A stretch of 12,002 nucleotides of DNA from the NCBI GenBank assembly GCA_009733575.1, contig ML770270.1, positions 1-12,002 on the forward strand, given 5' to 3'. This DNA is from Gymnopus androsaceus JB14. Its lineage: Eukaryota > Basidiomycota > Agaricomycetes > Agaricales > Omphalotaceae. Positions 1-7,365 of this stretch are shown one piece after another. The notes under the pieces were generated by a model, which worked only from the letters and a program-made list of their open reading frames with translations, was not told the DNA's origin and ran no database searches. The position numbers and the translations under genes were made by a program. Each line of letters opens with the position of its first letter. Positions within the stretch are counted from its first letter, which is position 1.

Positions 1-190
1 TTTACTAGTGCATGACATATACATCCATAATCCATATCAAGGGTGCCAGAGGTCCTAGCCGTATGGATTCCAGGCAGGGCGTATGGATTCCAGGGCCCTG
101 GATTTCCTGTGGATTTTGATCATATTAGTTACTGGATTGTTACACTTTGGACTATCTAACTAGTTACTTTTCCTGGTAGACCAGAATGGG
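1..190. repeat. Left inverted arm, matching the right arm at 11507-11643
   Basis: Read as reverse complement, this segment matches the right arm. The inner part, about 95-180, is nearly identical; one visible mismatch lies near position 135. Next to it, 181-190 matches with about three differences. The outermost 14 bases match the other arm as well, but a ~50-base insertion (about 15-65) separates them from the rest, and the stretch at 66-95 is variable and built from TGGATTCCA words. The minisatellite starts directly after the inner edge. On the minus strand the inner edge reads as HSGLPGKVTS, almost the same as HSSLPGKVTS at the end of the gypsy fragment, so part of the arm may be retroelement-derived. 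The outer limit lies outside the window. The match is seen directly; that the arms are the terminal repeats of one large mobile element is inference. Confidence 0.8.
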
Positions 191-301
191 TCCAAAGATC
201 AAGACGGAAAATTGACGGATTGGTCCAAAGATCAAGACAGACAATGGATGGATTGGTCCAAAGATCAAGACAGACAATGGACGGATTAGTCCAAAGGTCA
301 A
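191..301 (+). repeat. 33-bp minisatellite, first block (about 3.5 units)
   Basis: Units start at 191, 224, 257 and 290, exactly 33 bp apart, with core TCCAAAGATCAAGAC followed by a variable GGACAATGGACGGATTGG part. The last unit is cut after AGGTCAA by the foldback element at 302-696, and the array resumes at 697. Because 33 is a multiple of three, the repeat stays open in several frames without being a gene. Confidence 0.93.
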
Positions 302-696
302 CATCAGAAAAAACTGTTTTGGGCCCAGGAGGATCTAAGGTCACCTAGTCCTCTTAGGCAACCTGAGGCATCCTAGTTGGCCCAGGAAAAAGGGCAAAAC
401 TTTGGGCACCTCAGGTATCCTAGTCATCCTAGGTGTCCTGGGATGTCCTGGGGCATCCTGGGGCATCCTGGGCCATCCTGAGGCATCCTGGGATAGAACT
501 CTTATCCTAGGATGCCCCAGGATGCCCCAGGACACCCTCAGGCTGCCCCAGAACATCCCAGGACACCTAGGATGACTAGGATACCTGAGGTGTCCAAAGT
601 TATACCCTTTTTCCTGGCCAACTAGGATGCCTCAGGTTGCTTAAGAGGACTAGGTGACCTTAAATCCTCCTGGGCCCAAAACAGTTTTTGCTGATG
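302..696. mobile_element. 395-bp foldback MITE inserted in the minisatellite
   Basis: The two halves are long inverted copies of each other, about 190 bp each, around a short centre near 495-506. The ends are CATCAGAAAAAACTG on the left and CAGTTTTTGCTGATG on the right, followed inward by TTTTGGGCCCAGGAGGAT in both arms. The element splits a minisatellite unit, with AA on both sides (300-301 and 697-698), a possible 2-bp target duplication. The inner arms carry short tandem GGCATCCTGGG words. There is no coding capacity. Arm identity by eye is around 90% or better. The class of transposase that moves it cannot be told from the ends. Confidence 0.88.
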
Positions 697-1487
697 AAGA
701 CAGACCACTGCGGAGTGGATGGATTGGTCCAACGATCAAGATGGACCACTGCACAGTGGACGGATTGGTCCAAAGATCAAGACGGGATGGACCATCATGG
801 GGTGGATGGATTAGTCCAAAGATCAAGACAGACGACCGTGGGGAGGACAGATTGGTCCAAAGATCAAGACAGACAATGGATGGATTGGTCCAAAGATCAA
901 GACAGACAATGGATGGATTGGTCCAAAGATCAAGACACACAATGGATGGATTGGTCCAAAGATCAAGACGGACAATGGACGGATCTGTCCAAAGATCAAG
1001 ACAAACAATGGTTGGATCTGTCCAAAGATCAAGACGGACAATGGACAGATTGGTCCAAAGATCAAGATGGACAGTGGATGGATTGGTCCAAAGATCAAGA
1101 CGGACAATGGACGGATTGGTAATGAACGGATTGGTCCACAATGGATGGATTGGTTCAAAGATTGAGATGGACAATGGATGGATCTGTCCAAAGATCAAGA
1201 CGGACAATGGACGGATTGGCCCAAAGGTCAAGACAGACCACTGCGGAGTGGATGGATTGGTCCAAAGATCAAGACGGACAATGGACAGATTGGTCCAAAG
1301 ATCAAGATGGACAGTGGACGGATTGGTCCAAAGATCAAGATGGACAGTGGACGGATTGGTCCAAAGATCAAGACGGACAATGGACCACATCCAAAGATCA
1401 AGATGGACAATGGATGGATTGGTCCAAAGATCAAGACGGACAATGGATGGATCTGTCCAAAGATCAAGATGGACAATGGAGGGATCT
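697..1487 (+). repeat. 33-bp minisatellite, second block (about 22 units)
   Basis: The TCCAAAGATCAAGAC core continues in the same orientation as 191-301. Most units are 33 bp; a few near 700-850 and 1220-1260 are longer because they carry an extra GC-rich piece such as CCACTGCGGAGTGG. A degenerate stretch with GGTAATGAACGG sits at about 1117-1160. Frames on both strands stay open over this block (for example 654-1493 on plus and 650-1390 on minus) purely from the period; the apparent peptide repeats, such as DWSKDQDGQWM, are not supported as genes. Confidence 0.93.
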
Positions 1488-2042
1488 GTCTGATCTTTGG
1501 ACCAATCTGTCTACCTCATCATGTCCGTCTTCATCTTTGGACCAATCCGTCCACCCCATGATGGTCGTCTTGATCTTTGGACCAATCCATCTACCTCATG
1601 ATGGTCTGTCTTGATCTTTGGAGTCTGGACCAATCTGTCCACCCCGCAGTTGTCCGTCTTGATCTTTGGACCAACTTGTCCACTCTGCAGTGGTCCGTTT
1701 GGACCAATCCGTCCACCCCACGGTGGTCTGTCTTGATCTTTGGACCAATCTGTCCATTGTCCATCTTGATACTTGGACCAATCTGTCCACCCCACGGTCA
1801 TCCGTCTTGATCTTTGGACCAATCCATCCACCCCATGATGGTCCGTCTTGATCTTTGGACCAATCTGTCTACCTCATGATGGTCCATCTTGATCTTTGGA
1901 CCAATCCGTCCACCCCATGATGGTCTGTCTTGATCTTTGGACCAATCTGTCCACCCTGCAGTTGTCCATCTTGATCTTTGGACCAACTTGTCCACTCCGC
2001 AGTGGTCTGTTTGGACCAATCCATCCACCCCATGGCGGTCCG
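1488..2042 (-). repeat. Minisatellite in inverted orientation, mainly 41-bp units (about 14)
   Basis: From about 1488 the same repeat is read in reverse complement (TTGATCTTTGGACCAATC), head to head with the block before it. The usual spacing here is 41 bp (starts at 1809, 1850, 1891), because most units carry an extra 8 bp in the form CCACCCCATGATGG or a close variant. One unit near 1745-1775 has the short form. The block ends at GGTCCG, where a ~1.2-kb insertion begins, and the array is picked up again after 3258. Confidence 0.92.
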
Positions 2043-3258
2043 TTATTGTAGTTGTACTGTTCTGATAGTAGCCAGAAGCTAGAATCTGAATCAGCACTGT
2101 TTTGTGCGAGGTTCTTTAGTGAGTTGTCAAGGATTCCTCCTTTGAATTAAGCCAAACTTGTTAAGTTGAAGTGAGACTTTGATTTCACAAAGTAGAACTT
2201 GTTAAAAGAAAGGGGGCTTTGCTTTTCAGCAAACAACAAGTTCTAGGAAATGCTTTACAGCAGGACAACAGGGGTTTTATGGCCAAGTGCCAATATAGGA
2301 GAACAATAGGACCAAGTGTCCAAAACAATAGGCCAAGTGCCTTTCAAAACAATGGGACCAAGTGTCCAAAACAATAAGACCAAGTGTCTTTTCAACCAAA
2401 CAATGTTCACACTATAATTAGTGGGCCAACTTTTTATTGGAGAATTAAAGACCTGAGAGCGACAAACTATCAATTCAAAGTAACTTTCTTCACAAACAGC
2501 TACCAGTTGAATTACTGCTGTTGCTTCACTGAAAGAACCCTGCAATTGGTTTTCACAATTGGTACAGAAACCTCTGAGATTGTAGTTTGTGGGGAATACT
2601 AATCTGGGGAAAACACAACACACTGTGCTCCCTTATATACCTACTGGGGCCTTTTCTATAAATAGTAACTATGTACAGTAATATGGATCAATAAGCGAGA
2701 TATGAGATGAGTAAGATGCAAAAATAGTGTTTGTAATATAGGGTATATCAGTCATCCAAAGGATCACTAAGCCTTTCATGTTTACTCAGCTTAAGGGCAT
2801 TACTAATGTGTATCTGTAAGCACCTTTTGCTGTATCAATAAGCCAACTTGTTTTGTATGAATCAGCATGCATATATGCTTACTGATCCATATCTTTATAA
2901 CCACCAATTTAGATCCAGACTATAATCTAGCTTTAAGCCTAGTATATCTCATGGACTACACCTCCACTTGTGAACATATAAAGTTCCCTTGAATATGCAA
3001 TAGCAAAGTCTAGCCTCATCTTGAGTGATCTATAGCAAATTCTAGAATCACCCTCATAGGACTTTTAATGAAGTGCAGTGTGCGATATATGCATGTATAC
3101 CATACACAATGCTACTCCAGTGGGTACAATAGACTGCAACATGCTTTGGCTAACAGTTTGGGACTCACTATAGCCCTTAGTGTCCAAAGTACAAAGTAGA
3201 TATGCTTGAAATAGCAAGATCTAGATTATACAGGCCTGGCCATAAAACTGGCATAATA
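2043..3258. mobile_element. About 1.2-kb non-coding insertion in the minisatellite, possibly a solo LTR
   Basis: The minisatellite stops at GGTCCG (2042) and resumes at CCGTCTCAATC (3259), so this block was very likely inserted into it. CCG on both sides may be a remnant of a target duplication. No convincing gene lies inside. On the minus strand there is a TATATAA promoter-like word near 2632-2640 followed by sequence without long open frames, the arrangement expected of an LTR with U3 towards 3258. The minus-strand start would read TATGCCAGTTTTATGGCC. Clear TG..CA ends, a primer-binding site or a second copy are not visible, so the LTR reading is tentative. That it is an insertion is well supported by the interrupted array. 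Confidence 0.5.
2282..2400. repeat. Short tandem repeat of about 22-28 bp units
   Basis: About five imperfect copies of a unit of the type GGACCAAGTGTCCAAAACAATA occur in a row inside the 2043-3258 insertion. CCAAGTG starts each copy, and AACAATA or AACAATG closes it. Two of the copies share an almost identical 22-bp form. No function is evident; in an LTR such repeats often lie in U3 or U5. Confidence 0.75.
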
Positions 3259-3480
3259 CCGTCTCAATCTTTGGACCAATCCGTCCACCCCACGGCGGTC
3301 CGTCTCAATCTTTGGACCAATCCATCCACCCCACAGCAGTCCATCTCAATCTTTGGACCAATCCGTCCACCCCACGGCAGTCCATCTCAATCTTTGGACC
3401 AATCTGTCCACCCCGCGGTGGTCCATCTCAGTCTTTGGACCAATCTGTCTACCGCAATAGTCCATTATGACTCTTGGACA
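3259..3480 (-). repeat. Minisatellite, third block, 41-bp units (about 6)
   Basis: This continues the inverted minisatellite after the inserted block. Units are spaced 41 bp (3263, 3304, 3345 and on) and read CTCAATCTTTGGACC followed by AATCCGTCCACCCCACGG. The last copy, near 3465-3485, is diverged. These units share CTCAATC in place of CTTGATC, so this block forms its own subfamily. Confidence 0.9.
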
Positions 3481-3504
3481 GATTGGAGTGCAACAGTGTG
3501 ACTG

Positions 3505-4077
3505 CAAATTTTCATAAGCTTTCCATCTGGTATATTTGTCTTATTGTGACCATTCCAACTCATACAATTTCCATATGTTTTGTACTCGTCAAATTTCTTA
3601 CTATCATTGTCTTTTTGATTCCAGACTTTCATAAGTTTTTGATATCCTGGTTACTTTATGGTAAAATTTTGTTTTCCCCATTTTCATAAGTTTTTTACAA
3701 AAATCTCATCTGATTTCCATAAGTTTAGTATCTGCTATCAACAAGGTTTTCACAAGTTTCTGGACTTATTGTTTACTCACCAAACACTTATGGTCTCTTA
3801 ATTTTCCTTAGTTTTCCCTAAAATTTCCATCATATTTTGATATGATTTCAATATGATTTCCCTAAGTTCACCTGGACTTATTGAAAGCTTTGTGTGACAT
3901 TTGGTCACATTTGATTTCCATAAATCATTGCATAAGTTTCCCAACTTCGGAAAATCTTATCTACCTGGTCTAATTCATAAGTTCATTGATAAGATTTTGC
4001 TAAGTCCGGAAACTTCCGAATTCGGCATATCTTGGCTGTTTTTCATAAGTTTTCCACTTGTCATGCAAACTTATGGG
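3505..4077 (+). repeat. AT-rich region with about ten dispersed TTTCATAAGTTT-like motifs
   Basis: The motif occurs, exactly or with one or two changes, near 3509, 3625, 3681, 3712, 3745, 3855, 3929, 3972 and 4040, with weaker forms near 3568, 3800 and 3913, and one inverted copy (AAACTTATGG) near 4067. Spacing is irregular, from about 30 to 110 bp, so this is not a simple tandem array. No credible gene is present. The stretch directly abuts the point where KDZ transposase homology ends (about 4092). Dense subterminal motifs of this sort are bound by transposases in some DNA transposon families; applying that here is inference. Confidence 0.6.
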
Positions 4078-5708
4078 TTCCTGCATGCAGTGCCCTTCTG
4101 TAAATTACCAACCCCATTCTTGATAAACATTTCTCCCCTTGCACATCCTACAGCACCCACACTAGTGTATTGCAAGCCATGAGAGAACTTCGTAAGCGCT
4201 TTTGCGATTGCTGCAAAGCCTACACAAGTACTTATCTGTAAAAGGTTATATTCAGTACTACATTGCACCAGATTATGCAGGAAAACATACATCTTCTTCA
4301 TGTGCTCACGATAGCACATATTTTTCATACGGAACACACTTTACAAAATAGCCCAGCTCATTGCACAAGCCAGGGTCCCGCGAATGCGACGAGACCAGTT
4401 GCTCTTTCAAACAAAAATTTGCATCCATGGCCAGCCGCAAGAAATACAGCCAGCTCTTCTCAGAATCCTGCTGCCAGTTCTCTGGAAGGTTGATTCCTGG
4501 GTGCAGACAAGATGGGCAAGGAATCGTAAGATCTCCTTCCTGCGTTCCCGCCACCCCACTCGGATTGTGTCCTCGCCCACATTGTTTCAGCAGCTTTAGG
4601 TGTTGCCATTGCAACTGCATGCAAATTAGCATGCGATACCTCCATGCAACGTCTTTCAAGCCAGTGGCGTCCAAAGCATGTACCAATGCCCTACAGATGT
4701 CGTATGCAGAACACTTGGTGGTGAGAACCAGGTGATGAAGTTGTTCGAGGTAACCAAAAGTTGCTACAGTAGTTATTCAACCATGAACAGTCATTGCTGG
4801 GTAAAGCCCGCGTTGTAAGAGTTGGAGTTGCTGAGGGATCCACTCGTGACAACCACAGAACCTCAAATCAACTTCGTGGACTCCATTCCAATGGAGGACC
4901 CTAAAGTTCTTGTGACAGGAGAAGGACAGGGAGTCGTAAGATGCTGTAATTGAATGGATAGGCCTAGCCTCTTGAGAGTGGTATGCTGGAACAAGCCCTT
5001 GCACCATTCCTAAAAATCAAGTTGGTAATCTGGTGTCAAATTCAAAAACCAAATTTACCTCAATAACATGTAACGGTTGGAGATGGTGGCGTTGAACACA
5101 ACAGTCTCGACAGAATAGCGCTCCCCCAAAGCACTCAAGACACCGGTAAACACCAGGTGTCTCCAGTCCCCGCAAGTGGCAATTGCAACAAGCTGGCTGC
5201 TCACACCAGTTGCCTCTACCATCATAACAGATAAGTTCCTCTAAGAAGGCCTGTTGCTTGTTATTGCACCAGTGTTGGTGTGGTCAGAGCTGTGTGAGAT
5301 TGGATGTGTGAGATTGGATGTGCGAGATTAAAGCTGTAGACTTAGAGACAATAAATTTGGGAGACTCACTGCATGCAAAGTCTTTCTTCTTTTACCTGTC
5401 TTAGCGAGCACCACTGGAGTTTTGATTGCGGGAGGTTTGTAATACACTCCATCGCTGTTCATGGCCGCGTCGCAAAGTTCTGAGGTTAGATCAAGACCAT
5501 AGTCTTTTGGATCTTCTGGAAGCCAAGCATCCCGTGAACTCCAGTTTGTTTTGTGTTTCTCAGGAGATACAGGTACGGTATAACTTTGGCCACCTGGTCT
5601 GACTTGCACTTTGCATGCAGTGATTGCGTAAAAGTCTTCATCGTCACCTAGAGGCAGTGTCTCATGTCTAGTGTCAACGCGAGCTCTTTTATGCGGGTTC
5701 CTAGACAT
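4071..5708 (-). pseudogene. KDZ transposase (CxC2 cysteine-cluster type), N-terminal half, broken
   Basis: This is the N-terminal part of a KDZ-superfamily DNA transposase on the minus strand. Exon 1 (5708-5370, ATG at 5708) gives a 113-residue leader. Exon 2 (5289-5059) holds the CxC2-type zinc cluster, with CEQPACCNCH, then YRCLECFGG and FCRDCCVQRHH, ending PLHVIE. Exon 3 (5009-4291) carries NGVHEVDLRFCGC, QLQLLQRGLYPA, GRGHNPSGV, HPGINLPENW, LAMDANF and SRDPGLCNELGYFV. Exon 4 (4235-4092) carries ISTCVGF and NGVGNLQKG. Introns are 5369-5290, 5058-5010 and 4290-4236; the last two are 49 and 55 bp, with donors GTAAAT and GTATGT. In-frame TGAs stand at 5284-5286, 4777-4779 and 4306-4308, and a one-base frameshift is needed near 4905-4930. 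Homology stops after LQKG, so the catalytic acidic-residue domain is missing. About 480 codons remain; full-length relatives, as I recall, are roughly twice that. Family identity is strong from motif order; activity is excluded. Confidence 0.88.
5291..5328. repeat. Short tandem repeat in KDZ intron 1
   Basis: TGTGAGATTGGATG occurs twice in direct succession, followed by a diverged third copy TGCGAGATTA. It lies at the acceptor side of the first KDZ intron and may have enlarged it: this intron is 80 bp, against 49 and 55 bp for the other two. Confidence 0.7.
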
Positions 5709-6193
5709 GGAGCAGGATAGAAGCGTGACAACAAGACTAAGAGTTGATTAAAAGCGCAAAAACGAGATTTTCATTGGAGACTGTGGAATGAGCAGGGATG
5801 GCGTAGGAACACAGGTGCAAACACGCCCGAGATTGATAATCTGCTTTAGATAATGATCTGATCAGTCACGTTCCAATTGTTGAATCTTACCTTTACCTTT
5901 TACCTTTGCCTTTTACCTTTGCCTTTACCTTCAGCTCTCAACCATCTCAACCAAGGGCAAGAACGCAACTGTAAGTCATACTCCATCATTAAATTTAAAC
6001 TCATACACATTCACTGTTTTTTTTAGAATTATTGGAACTATTATGTACATCTTTTTTCAATTGAATGTCAGAATGTCAGCACTAACCCTAGCCTTTCTCC
6101 TCAATGAAGTGCTATGTAAGCGTTTTTTTCTCAATTGAATGTCAGGGATAATTGCTAACTGTATCTTTGAATTGCAGCTGTGTAGCTCAATGA
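5709..6193. promoter_or_regulatory. Non-coding interval between two divergent genes
   Basis: No gene is supported here. It lies between the KDZ start codon (5708, minus strand) and an unrecognised plus-strand gene, so it probably held both promoters. A pyrimidine-rich tract built from ACCTTT words lies at about 5889-5930, a common feature just upstream of fungal transcription starts. GTAAGT at 5971 could be a donor in a 5' leader and TTGCAG near 6177 an acceptor. The 15-bp word TCAATTGAATGTCAG occurs twice as a direct repeat (6057-6071 and 6131-6145). Promoter function is inferred from position only. Confidence 0.35.
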
Positions 6194-6787
6194 GCATTCT
6201 TGGTAGGTTCATGGATCTGTTGCTCAATTCTGTGCTCAACTTATTGCGCTGAGCCAGGGGTTAACAGCATCAGGCGCCATATTTTCCATGTCCACCCAAA
6301 AGAGCTAAAAAACCATGACCAGGTCGATAGGGAGGTCTGGGAAAGGTAAGCAATGCCAGCCCGGTGCCTTCCGACTCATTTACAACTTCCTCCAGTATCA
6401 TCCATCAATTCAACAAGGCCACTATCAGCCATCGATTCAAGATGGCCCCCCACTATCGCGGTTTCCCGTATGACACCTACTATCGCAGCAACATCTTGTA
6501 TGATGTCTTCCCTCGATTGCCAATCACTCAAAAAGATCGTAGTAGCCATCTCTACCGACAGCTTTGGAATCATTTGTGGAATCTGTACATATCCTTCTAC
6601 CCTATGACCGATTACAACTCAAGTTCTTTAGGATCTTCAAACATTGTGTTCTGGCTTACGCTGCTCAACTGCGTTGGTCTCCACCCCTTTATTACGTCGT
6701 CTCCACTCAGTATGCTCAAATGAGATTCAGTGTGATGCTCAGATGTCTCACTGTTGAACGTATTTGGACAACCTATTCTGTTGACAG
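6194..6787 (+). pseudogene. Unrecognised spliced gene fragment, 5' end unresolved
   Basis: Three segments join in frame through short introns. Segment a ends at 6345 and is best from 6268; segment b is 6396-6584; segment c is 6632-6787. Intron 6346-6395 (50 bp, GTAAGC..CCAG) and intron 6585-6631 (47 bp, GTACAT..TTTAG) both fall in phase 2. The joined protein includes PKELKNHDQVDREVWES, PHYRGFPYDTYYRSN, LYRQLWNHLWNL and AYAAQLRWSPPLYYVV, about 140 residues rich in Tyr, His and Trp. No start codon is found: the frame is open only back to a TGA at 6191-6193. At 6787 a further donor (AG|GTACTC) may follow, or the frame runs on and meets TAG inside the MITE at 6821. I do not recognise the family. 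If the second intron is not real, a frameshift near 6590-6630 is needed instead. Confidence 0.5.
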
Positions 6788-6820
6788 GTACTCTAGCCCC
6801 TGCTCTCTGTTTCCAAGCTC

Positions 6821-7125
6821 CAGCCCTAGCTGCTAGAATCATGTATCAAACAAGGTACATCATGTATTTTTTGATGATGTAATCAGGGAAATGTTTGCGA
6901 GCGTGTGCAAAGGCAGGGTTGCGCATGAGGGCGGGAGGTAACAATGAGCGCGTGGGGAGTGAGTATGGTGGATGGTGAGGTGACCCCTATGCCCCTGCCT
7001 AGGTATTTGAGCCCACCCCGCACCATACACTAGTTTGTAGGGGGAAGGGAGGTCCTGCTTGCTGATGTATCATCAAAAATACATGATGTACCTTGTTTGA
7101 TACATGATTCTAGCAGCTAGGGCTG
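6821..7125. mobile_element. 305-bp MITE with about 66-bp terminal inverted repeats
   Basis: The left arm starts CAGCCCTAGCTGCTAGAATC (6821-6840) and the right end reads GATTCTAGCAGCTAGGGCTG (7106-7125), its exact reverse complement. The match runs on inward through ATGTATCAAACAAGG and ACATCATGTATTTT to about 6886 and 7060, broken only by one T length difference and two or three substitutions. The centre (about 6890-7055) is unrelated, GC-richer and non-coding. No clear target duplication is seen (GCTC against TACC). It sits just after the last recognised segment of the unrecognised gene, possibly inside an intron of it. Confidence 0.88.
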
Positions 7126-7365
7126 TACCATTGTCAAAGAATAACTTTGTCTGAATGTGCTGGGGCATCTTCAATAAGCGAAGGAGGGAAAACAGAGCAG
7201 AGAGAATATTTATTGAGGGAAAGCAACGCGTGTGAGAAGATTTCTGGAGGGAATTTGCTATCAATTTTTGGGGGGTTCAGGGCAATCGTAAATTGATTGG
7301 AGATTCAAGGAAAAACGTAGGCCAAAAGCCCTGTGGTGATACAACAATCGGAGGGCAATTTTACT
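7126..7365. other. Spacer upstream of the orphan gene
   Basis: This holds no recognisable gene or repeat. It lies between the MITE and the first plausible ATG (7366) of the large plus-strand gene and so should hold its promoter and leader, although no TATA box or pyrimidine tract stands out. Confidence 0.3.

Noticed and set aside
650..1493. Long overlapping open frames on both strands (654-1493 plus, 279 codons; 650-1390 minus, 246 codons) giving repeated 11-residue peptides
   Set aside because: The repeat unit is 33 bp, a multiple of three, so any frame lacking a stop in one unit stays open. Frames on both strands are open at once, the starts lie in the MITE, and some units are 41 bp and break the frame.
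4361..4735. 124-codon plus-strand open frame over the KDZ region
   Set aside because: It is antisense to exon 3 of the KDZ gene, whose minus-strand reading has a clear run of family motifs.
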